IMG/VR virus record: IMGVR_UViG_3300050821_003243 | Span: 1-23,311 of that record | Source: a virus | Strand: one strand, 5' to 3' | DNA length: 23,311 nucleotides | Shown here: positions 6,922-15,000 of the stretch, piece after piece | Position numbering within the stretch: the stretch's first letter is position 1 | Layout: every line of letters begins with the position of its first letter | Position numbers and translations under genes: made by a program | Notes under the pieces: model-generated | Told to the model about the DNA's origin: nothing | The model's database searches: none | What the model saw: the letters and a program-made list of their open reading frames with translations, nothing else

Positions 6922-9287
6922 TACTGCCCCCGCGCCGGTATGCGCTGGCCCGCGGTCGGGGCGGTACGCCCGCGCGTGTCATCGCCGACGAAATAGCCCC
7001 TGCCCTTCAGGCGGTCGCGCAGCCGCGGCTCGATCGCATCCCAGTCGAGCCCCCAGGGCTTTTTGTCTGCACCGAAGATAAACTTGGGATCGGGCGAGTT
7101 CACATCGCCCATGGCAAAATTGTACTTGCCGCCAGGCGTTGCATAGGGGATCGCGTATTGCAGGTCACGCGCGGTATGGAACGAGCCGTCCGGCCTGATG
7201 GGCGGGTTTGCCATGGTGCGAAGGTCATCGTCGGTGATGGCCTTGATGACCTGCTCAAAGCGGTCGGCGCGGACATTTTCTGGCACCAGTACCCGGTTTT
7301 GCGTAAACCAACTGTCCGGCCTGGTGCCGTATTTGCCGACGCCGCCGTATTGAATGGAGCCAGCATAGCTGGCGCCGGCAGCTTCCTGCAGCGCCTTGTC
7401 GTACCCCTCCTCACCGCCGCCGCCGGTGACGGACCTTTCCGTGCCTTGCCCGATGGTGGGCTGCCATCCGTTGCGGATGCCACGCGCCAGGAAGGCGTCG
7501 TTAACGGCGGCCAGCAGGTCGAATTGAGTTTTTTTGGGTAGGCGAACAAAGGCGTCACCGTACACCTCGCGCACACGGGCATTCTGGGCGGCGCCGGCCG
7601 CGTTGCTCATCGTGCGCCACTCTGGCGGCAGCAGCTTCTGGTACTCGGGGTCGGTGCGCATGGCCCGTCCGTTGGCGACGTCGAGCTGAAAAGCCTTGTT
7701 GATTTTTGGCGAGCCGACGAGCGCGAGACCTGGCGTGTCCTTGCCGATTTCCGCCATGACCCGTGGCCCGGCAGCGGGACCAAAGCCGTTGCGTATCATC
7801 TCGGCAACCGCGAGGCTCTCGGGGCCGCCCTTGGCGAGCTCAGCCGCAAGCGCGTGCGCCTCTTCGGGACGAAGATACGTTGGCGCGACGCCATACCTTC
7901 GCGCTGCCGTCTCGGCCGCCGCGGCGCGGTTGCGCATCTGGCCCTCAGGACTGCGCGCCCCGGCGGCCTGGGGGTCGAGGATAAGCGGCGGCATCGACAC
8001 CATTCCGGTGCGATCGGCCCAGCCGACCATGTCGTTCTTGATGCCCTCGGTCATGTTCTTGTAGAGCGCCTCGGCGCCCTTGATTACCGCCGGTTCCGCA
8101 CCCTGCGCCCGTAGGTCGGTGATGGCGCCGTTGAGCTGCAGCGGCGACATTTTCCTGAAACTCTCAAACAGCTGCGCCATCTGCTGGACGTGCTCGAAGC
8201 CAGCCCTGAGCTCCGGGCTGCCGGTCGCGGTCACGTCCGCTTCCACCCGGCCCATCAGATCGGGAGAGATCGGGTAGCCATCGACCGCAGCCTTGTTGAT
8301 GGTATCGATCTGCTTCCCGACATTGGTGGCGACAACCTGGTCCTGGGTCGCCCGCTCGTTCAGCGCGCCCATCACGCTGCTGTAATAAGCCTGCCGCTGG
8401 CCGACGCTCAGGTTCAGCTTGGGATCGGTCAGGATCGTGTGAGCGGCAGCCGACGCCGCAGAATATCTTATCTGCGGATTGGTTTCCCTCTCATCTGGCT
8501 TGGTCGGGTCGACAATACCCTGCCCATAGGTTTCCTCGACGATGTGATACTGCATCCCGCGGGCCTGCAGCTCGCTCGTGAGGTTGGCGATATCCTGGGC
8601 CTTCTTCTCCTTCGGGAAGGCCATGCGCGGGTTCTGGACGAGGCTGTCGTAGATCGTGTTGATTTTGCTCCACGAGGCTTTTACGTCCGGATTGTTCGGA
8701 TCGGTGACGCCGGAATTCGCCAGCGCCCCCAGCTTGTTCTTCTCATATTCGAGCTCGGAATTGAGCGTCTCGGCCTGTCTGTGGGTCTCCAGCCGCTCAT
8801 GCTCGTTGACGAGGCCCTTGTAGGTTGCGCTCGTCATCGTATCGATTTGCTTGCGCACGGCGAGGCCGAGCAATGGGCCGCCGGCCTTCTCGTACTGCAT
8901 TCCTATCGTTTTGGAATAGGCGTCGGCCGCCTGCAGATAACCCGCGGGATTGTCGACGAACTGCTGGCGCAGCTCGATGTCCTTGCGGCGTGAGGCCTGC
9001 TCGGCCTGCGCCAGGGCGGCGAGCTTGACACTGTCCCGGAATGCCGTCGCAGCCGGCCCGATGATGGGCGGGTGGTCGATCACGACGTTGCCCTGCGCGT
9101 CGGTCGTCACCGCCTTGGCGCCGGCCTGCGTCGCAAACGACACCGCTACTTCATCGGCCGTGGCGCCCGCCTTCTTCATGTTCTGGGCGAGCATGGTATA
9201 GGGCGACGCGATCTCGGCCGGCGTCAGGCTCGACTGGATCGGGCCGGTAACCGCGCCGCCGGGCGCGATTGCGGGAAGTTCGGCCAT
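6921..9287 (-). CDS. Internal virion protein, gp15-like
   Basis: 788 residues, mostly alpha-helical and charged, with no membrane segment. Size and position (after a small gp14-like gene and before the wall hydrolase) match T7 gp15, an internal core protein ejected into the periplasm to form part of the DNA conduit. The C-terminal 100 residues hold a compact pattern (ADRFEQVIKAITDDDLR ... PDGSFHTARDLQYAIPYATPGGKYNF ... GLDWDAIEPRLRDRLKGRG) that I recall in large podovirus internal proteins. Start: an open frame reaches 9335, but the ATG at 9285-9287 (MAELPAIAPGG) has GGGAG 8 nt upstream and lies 1 nt from the upstream stop (TGAGATG), so the longer version is rejected. The assignment rests on context, length and helical character rather than a clear motif. 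Confidence 0.68.
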   Translation of the reverse strand: MAELPAIAPGGAVTGPIQSSLTPAEIASPYTMLAQNMKKAGATADEVAVSFATQAGAKAVTTDAQGNVVIDHPPIIGPAATAFRDSVKLAALAQAEQASRRKDIELRQQFVDNPAGYLQAADAYSKTIGMQYEKAGGPLLGLAVRKQIDTMTSATYKGLVNEHERLETHRQAETLNSELEYEKNKLGALANSGVTDPNNPDVKASWSKINTIYDSLVQNPRMAFPKEKKAQDIANLTSELQARGMQYHIVEETYGQGIVDPTKPDERETNPQIRYSAASAAAHTILTDPKLNLSVGQRQAYYSSVMGALNERATQDQVVATNVGKQIDTINKAAVDGYPISPDLMGRVEADVTATGSPELRAGFEHVQQMAQLFESFRKMSPLQLNGAITDLRAQGAEPAVIKGAEALYKNMTEGIKNDMVGWADRTGMVSMPPLILDPQAAGARSPEGQMRNRAAAAETAARRYGVAPTYLRPEEAHALAAELAKGGPESLAVAEMIRNGFGPAAGPRVMAEIGKDTPGLALVGSPKINKAFQLDVANGRAMRTDPEYQKLLPPEWRTMSNAAGAAQNARVREVYGDAFVRLPKKTQFDLLAAVNDAFLARGIRNGWQPTIGQGTERSVTGGGGEEGYDKALQEAAGASYAGSIQYGGVGKYGTRPDSWFTQNRVLVPENVRADRFEQVIKAITDDDLRTMANPPIRPDGSFHTARDLQYAIPYATPGGKYNFAMGDVNSPDPKFIFGADKKPWGLDWDAIEPRLRDRLKGRGYFVGDDTRGRTAPTAGQRIPARGQ

Positions 9288-9288
9288 C

Positions 9289-9741
9289 TCAGGTACTCCC
9301 GAACGCCTTCGCGGCGCCGCCGAGAACGTCGGCACCGGCGGAAATGTAGCCCTGAGTCAGCGCATATTTTCCGGCCCTGCGCAGATAGGCTGCCTCATCC
9401 TGCTCCTGCCGGCTCTGCGCGAGTATCTGGTCGACCGCAATGGCCTTCTGGGAAAGCCCGAGTTGCTCCTGCTGGTCGCGGTAGGCCGCCGCGGTTGGCG
9501 ACGTCGGATCGCTGTGCGAGGCTGCGCGCATAGTGTCGATATTGCCGAGCGTCTGCGACAGCCTGGCCGAGAGAGCGGCCCCAGTCTGAACTGCCGCGAC
9601 CTGGCCGCGCTTGGCATTCATCTCCAGCATCTGGGCCTTGAACGTATCGCCGGCCGCCACGCCCTGGGACGAGAGAATGTCGCCGTAGGCCTTGAGGCCG
9701 GCGCCGCCAATTGAGGCCGCGGAAGCAGCAGGCTCACTCAT
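9289..9741 (-). CDS. Small internal virion protein, gp14-like
   Basis: 150 residues, alanine- and glutamine-rich, probably helical, with glycine-rich ends (ASIGGAGLKAYGDILSSQGVAAG at the start; SAGADVLGGAAKAFGST at the end). T7 gp14 is a small helical internal protein inserted in the outer membrane during ejection; position directly after the tail nozzle gene and before a gp15-like gene fits that role. The open frame extends upstream to 9834, but the ATG at 9739-9741 (MSEPAASAAS) has a near-perfect AAGGAGG with an 8-nt spacer, and the longer form would overlap the nozzle gene by 80 nt, so the short form is chosen. The identification is inferred from gene order and composition. Confidence 0.66.
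   Translation of the reverse strand: MSEPAASAASIGGAGLKAYGDILSSQGVAAGDTFKAQMLEMNAKRGQVAAVQTGAALSARLSQTLGNIDTMRAASHSDPTSPTAAAYRDQQEQLGLSQKAIAVDQILAQSRQEQDEAAYLRRAGKYALTQGYISAGADVLGGAAKAFGST
9296..9300 (-). promoter_or_regulatory. Ribosome binding site fixing the gp15-like start
   Basis: GGGAG with an 8-nt spacer to the ATG at 9285-9287. It supports the start MAELPA rather than the upstream open frame. Confidence 0.7.
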
Positions 9742-9749
9742 GAAAACAT

Positions 9750-9756
9750 CCTCCTT
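9750..9756 (-). promoter_or_regulatory. Strong ribosome binding site of the gp14-like gene
   Basis: AAGGAGG with an 8-nt spacer to the ATG at 9739-9741. It overlaps the stop codon of the nozzle gene (TAAGGAGG) and fixes the start of the next gene, ruling out the longer frame that begins at 9834. Confidence 0.85.
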
Positions 9757-12040
9757 AGACCGTAACCTCGGAGCCGAACTCGAGTATCGTGAGCGGTCCG
9801 ACAGTATCTTTGATGATGGCGACGCGCGGATCATAGGAACGGCCGGTCGGTCGCCAGAACTCGACGCCCTCGCGCAGCGGCGCTGACTGGGTGGCGTCGT
9901 CGCCCATCACATAGGTTGGCACCCGGCGCGAGCCCACCACATCTCCGAGATGTGGCCGCGGCAGAGCCGGCGGCGGCAAGTCCGGCAGTACCGGACCAGA
10001 GAACAGGCGGACGAACAAGAAGCCGGTCGAAGCATTGAAATAGGTCGACAGACGCGACACCCGGCGGCGGATCATGCGCTGACGCACATCCTGGCCAGGC
10101 CCCGGCGATGGGATGAACGGCTCAGCGGTAGCCGTCCACATCTGGCCGGCGACGAGCTGAGGCGACGTCAGGTTTTCGCCGCCGATGAATTGCGGGATGA
10201 TGAAGCCATTGGCGTCTACCTGGTAGACGCCCATCTGGCGCAGACCGTTGTCGAGCAGCACCACAGGCTGGCTCGGCGCCCACCATAGCGGGCCCTTGCC
10301 GCTTGGCGGCGCCATCTGCGCCGGCAGTGAGTTGACATTAATGGACGCATCCATGAAGCGCGTCGGGTCGAGCGTCTCGGCGAGCGTGCCCTGCGTCGAA
10401 CCGGGATAGGCCGTGGTGAACCAGACGTTGGCGAGCCTCGCCGCTACCCAGGTCACATTTCCGGCGCCGGTCCATCGCACGAAACCGGGCGCCGCCTTGA
10501 GCTGACCATTCTCGATGTCGACGAAGCCGACCGCGAGCGACCCATCGCTGTTGAGGATGTAGACGTAGCGCTCGGAAAACAGCGGATTGTCGCCGTCTGG
10601 GCAGGCGATGGCGATCGGCCCGATCAGCAGGGCGCGGTGGAGCTCGGAGAGGTCGCGCGCCTCGTAGGGCCGGTTAAAGGCGCCGGTCGCGGCGATGGCC
10701 CGGACCTGATTGGCGGCGGCATTGATGTAGATGATGGAGCCTCGGAAGAACCGCGGCTGCACCGGCGCCGCGCCCTCATCGATTTTGTTGAATACCACGG
10801 CGCCAGTCGCCGAGAGCGGGTTCTGCACATTGATCGGTATCCAGTAGATGGCGTTGTCGCAGAACACGAACTCGTCGCTCTCGGCGCCGGCCACGACGAA
10901 GTAGACCTGGCTCTTGCCGGGCGCGAGCTCGAAGATGGAATTGTCCGGCGTGAGACCCTCGGATGGCACATAGAGATCGGTGGGCGAGCCGAGAGCCGAC
11001 CAGCACACGCCAGACGGAACGGCAGGAAAGTTGCAGAGGCCGAGGCGCTGCTGGTCGGCGAAGCACGACGCCGGCCAGCCCTGATAATTGTTCATCACCT
11101 CCTGGTCCCAGATGGTGACAGCCTGCGGCGGCAGGGTGGTGAACGACTGCATCACCTGCAGCGACCCACCGGGGCCGACCAGGAAGTCGCCCGAGCCTGA
11201 ACCTTGTGGATAGGTGCCGGACAATAGCTGCCCGATGAACGTAGTGGCGCTGACCAGCGAAATAATCTGGATCTTGGCCCCTGAGACTGCGCCGATGACT
11301 ACGTCGCCCGGCGCCGCCAGGGTGCGAATATCCACGGGGCTGTTGGTGGTGACCTGGATGCCGGCGAATAGCGTTTCCTGGACATCGCCGGTGCCGTGCT
11401 GGCCGTCGGTGACGGCCGTGATCTTGATCTGCCGGCCGATGTAACGGATGAACGTGCCGACCATCGCGGGGACGAGGACGTTGTCCGAAAACGTCAGGCT
11501 CACCGAAACGTGGTGGCCTACATCCGACGGCTGCAGCGTGATGCCCGGCAGCGCGATGCGGTAGAACGGCGTCCTCTTCTGTGAGCCTATTGTGATCACG
11601 TCATAGAGCGCAATCGCAAACGTCGTCGTACCAGGCGTCCAGGTGATGAGCCGCGGCTGCATCCCAGGAAAGCAGATGATGATCTGGGTGCGGTAGATGG
11701 CGTAGACGATCTGGCTGACGTTTGCGGCCGTCCACGGCAGGCCTGTGGCGGTGAACACCACGGCGCCGTTCTGCCGGATCGCCACCTGGCCGGCGGAAAA
11801 GCACAGCGTGAACACGAAGCCCGGCGCCATCAGTATTTCCTCGACGCGGGGCCCGTCGAAGAACTGCGCTGAGCGGCCAAAACGGTTGGCGACGCCCTTG
11901 GTGTTGAGCTGGCGGAAGTTGACGCACTGACGCAGCCCGGCCTTGTAGGACGGATGGTCCTCGTTGCGCTTCACGTTGGGGTCGACCTGACCCGCGGAAA
12001 AGTCGCGCTGCGCAGTGACGAGTTGGCCCTGTGGCATCAC
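9755..12040 (-). CDS. Tail tube protein B / nozzle, gp12-like
   Basis: 761 residues. It forms the nozzle of the short tail below the gp11-like ring. The N terminus carries the family signature: QRDFSAGQVDPNVKRNEDHP, then KAGLRQCVNF, then a segment ending in NRFGRSAQFF. This matches the 'FSxGE/Q ... GLRxCxNF ... RRPGTxF' pattern of T7 gp12-type and related podovirus tail proteins. The rest is beta-rich, as expected for the propeller fold. Length is close to T7 gp12 (794). The start region reads TAGGTGATG: the tailspike stop TAG is followed by GTG (12038-12040) and ATG (12035-12037). The ATG has GGGG 7 nt upstream and is the more likely initiator, one codon inside the limit given. The stop TAA is shared with the SD of the next gene (TAAGGAGG). 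Confidence 0.88.
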   Translation of the reverse strand: MMPQGQLVTAQRDFSAGQVDPNVKRNEDHPSYKAGLRQCVNFRQLNTKGVANRFGRSAQFFDGPRVEEILMAPGFVFTLCFSAGQVAIRQNGAVVFTATGLPWTAANVSQIVYAIYRTQIIICFPGMQPRLITWTPGTTTFAIALYDVITIGSQKRTPFYRIALPGITLQPSDVGHHVSVSLTFSDNVLVPAMVGTFIRYIGRQIKITAVTDGQHGTGDVQETLFAGIQVTTNSPVDIRTLAAPGDVVIGAVSGAKIQIISLVSATTFIGQLLSGTYPQGSGSGDFLVGPGGSLQVMQSFTTLPPQAVTIWDQEVMNNYQGWPASCFADQQRLGLCNFPAVPSGVCWSALGSPTDLYVPSEGLTPDNSIFELAPGKSQVYFVVAGAESDEFVFCDNAIYWIPINVQNPLSATGAVVFNKIDEGAAPVQPRFFRGSIIYINAAANQVRAIAATGAFNRPYEARDLSELHRALLIGPIAIACPDGDNPLFSERYVYILNSDGSLAVGFVDIENGQLKAAPGFVRWTGAGNVTWVAARLANVWFTTAYPGSTQGTLAETLDPTRFMDASINVNSLPAQMAPPSGKGPLWWAPSQPVVLLDNGLRQMGVYQVDANGFIIPQFIGGENLTSPQLVAGQMWTATAEPFIPSPGPGQDVRQRMIRRRVSRLSTYFNASTGFLFVRLFSGPVLPDLPPPALPRPHLGDVVGSRRVPTYVMGDDATQSAPLREGVEFWRPTGRSYDPRVAIIKDTVGPLTILEFGSEVTV

Positions 12041-15000
12041 CTATCCCCACAAGCTGAAGCCCGAAGGCGGCGAATACGTCGTGGTGGCGGTGACCAGCTG
12101 ACAATCATTACTTCCACTGCCGAATATCAGACACAACGGGTACAAAGTATAAGCTGTTGACCAAGACACATGGGGATTAGTTCCAGCCGCAGGATTACCG
12201 GCCGCCGGATAGACATTATTCTTCGCAAGCCACGCCAGTTTGGCACCGAAATCAACAGCGACCCCATACACGTCCCCGGCAACAGCTGTGGGGAACGTTA
12301 CTCCTCCCGTAGAAAATCCATTTTGGATGACAAATCCATCATCTCTTGTCATATACTCATGGGGAAACCCTCCAATACCGTCCATTCCAGAGCCGCCAGC
12401 AGTAGCTGCATCACCAAAGCCAACGAAAGTCTCACTGACACCGGTGCTGACCAACTTGAACTCGAAATACAGCTTCCCACTGGAACGTGCTTGGATGCCT
12501 CTCGCCGCCGATTGAGTGCCCGACGGCGCGGTGGCGTGGAAATTGGAGCCGGTGAGAACAATCGCCGTCCCATGACTGGCTGGATCGAACGCAGAGTTGG
12601 AGACCGAAGCCCCAACCGTAATCCCGCCCGATGTCCCGTTGATGGCGCTGTTGACCGTGTCGGTGGCGGTGATGGTCTGGCTGCCTATGGTGTTCAGTGT
12701 TGCTGAGAACGTGCCGACGCCGCTCGTCAGCGTCGAGTTGGCCGGCAACGAGCCCGCACTGGTGCTCGTAAAGTGAACCGTTCCAGCATAGCCAGTGTCG
12801 GTCGTGCCATTCGGACGCGTCGCTGTAACCGTGAAGCTAAACGAAGTCCCGGTAGTCGCCGATGTAGGCGCCGCCACAACAAGATGATCCACCGGTGACA
12901 GCGCCAGATCCAGGATCGGCTTGATAATCGCTTTTAACGCCGCCTGCCCCGCATCGAGCAGGTGTGTCTGGTCCGCCAGGTAGATCGAGGTGTTCTGATA
13001 TGCCGGAGGCGATGTCAGTGACGGATTGAACGTCGCATTGCCGGCAAAATCACAGATGGCATCTGCATGCTTGCCAGGAGCCACGCTCCCATTGGTCGTC
13101 CAAAGCTTGTACTCGGTATTGAGCGCTATCAGCTCGGGGTTGATCGTCGTGACGTTGATATTGGTGCCGTCGCTCCCGCGGGAGATCTGGGTGCACACTA
13201 TGACGTACCATCCGGCCGTCCGCAGAGCATCCAGATACGCCGCGAACTTCTGCAGGTAATCCGTCCGGTTGAGCGTACCGTAGGCTGGATAACCGAACGT
13301 CGCATCGTTAGTCCCTGTCATCACCGTCGCCACAAACACATCGCCAGGACGCTTCAGGGGCCCCAGCGCCTGCATTTGCGGCAGCCTACCAACCACCTGG
13401 TTGTAGCCCGCCCCCGATGTGGCGAACATCGTCAGCTTCAGATTTGCTGCCGGCGTGAACGCATTGGCATACAGCGTCGGATAGCCGCCCGCCGGCGCAC
13501 CGGCCCCGAACGTTATGCTGTCGCCCTCCGCCGCATACTGCATGGCCAGGATAATCAGCTGGACCTGCCGCTTGACGGCCTGCCCCGTCGTCGTGTTGGT
13601 GAAAGTCATCGTCGCAGCGGACACCCCCGGGCTCATTCCCGTAACGTTGGGGGTGAACGTGATCGCCACCCCGCCCGTGGTGGCCGTGCCAGAGGTCGCT
13701 GACGGCGTAAGCCATGACGGCACACCGCCGATCGTGAAGGGAACGCCGGCTCCGGACGATGCTTTCAGTGTGTAAGTGACCGGCGACGGGGCGAATGCGC
13801 CGATGATCTGGCCGCCGATGCTGAAGTTATCGCCTGGCGTCACGATCAACGCCGGCGTCGCGGTGCCTCCCGCCACTAGCCAGCCGGCCGTCGCGTTCTT
13901 GTAGAACGCAGCCCCTGGCCCGACCGCCGAGATCACCAGGTCATCAGTCGAGCTGTTGATCGGCGATCCATTGCCGTCGAGAATGACATTGTTGCCGCCG
14001 GTATTGTACCAGCTGACCTTGTCGCCCTGCAGCGGCACCGCATTGCCAACGCTATCATTCTGGGCCTTCGGCATCGTCAGGACCAGGCTGGCCGCCGAGG
14101 TGTCCATCAACAGCTCTTGGCCGGCCGTCGCCACAACCGAGGTATTCGAATAGATCGGCTCCGGCGCAATATATCTAAGGCGATACGGCTGGAAGAAGAT
14201 CTTCGTTCCAGAATATGCCGTGCCGACGGTGCCAACCACATACTGGGCGGCGCGATTACCTACGGTGATGAAACCGAGGCCGGGGTAGACGCCCGTCACG
14301 ATGTAATAATTAAGAGAAGCTGTTACGAGCCCGATGTACATGCCCGGGACCATGAACGTCAGGGTGTTGACGTCCATGAATACGCACCAGCTGTGGCCTT
14401 TCGTGTGCCATGCCAGGCCCACAACCACACCGGGGCCACCACTCGTGTGGTCGGTCAGGTTCTGAAACCAGTTGTATAAATTATGCGAGCTTTCGAATTC
14501 TATTCCTGGCCTAGGATACCCAAGCAGCACGGCATCCCCCGGGGAGGCCATATCCGTTCGGTACGGCATTCCGCCCCACACGAGCGGATACTTTGTTGTG
14601 GCATTAGTACCGTCGACCGTAACAGAATTGATTAACGGGATTGCCCCGGGATCGGCTATCGCTGCCAGATGCTGCGGCTGAACGACTGGCACGCTCCAGG
14701 GCGCCGGGCGCAGGCCGATCGAAGGATTTTTGATGCCTTGCTGGGCCCACGACAATGCAATGCTGGTATTGTTGGCGCGCGCCGTCGGAAATGTGTTGCC
14801 ACCCCCGGACCATCCCCTTTCGAGCGCTGACGCATCTTCACTCTGAGACCCATATCCAGGGCCCTGGCCCTGGCCCGTATACCACCAGGCAATCGGAGGC
14901 GGGACATCGGGAGCGCCCTGCGCCGATGAATTCCTGTTTATCATCTTAAAGTTTACGTACGGATGCTCAACATATACAACAAGAGGGTCGTTCCAATATT

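Noticed and set aside
9288-9335. Longer N terminus for the gp15-like gene
   Set aside because: The extra residues are Arg/Pro-rich and overlap the gp14-like gene; the later ATG has GGGAG at the right distance.
9742-9834. Longer N terminus for the gp14-like gene
   Set aside because: It would overlap the nozzle gene by 80 nt, and the internal ATG has a near-perfect SD.
12041-12610. Diversity-generating retroelement target at the spike end (as in BPP-1)
   Set aside because: The C-terminal domain is SPRY-like rather than a C-type lectin, and no template repeat or reverse transcriptase is seen in the window.
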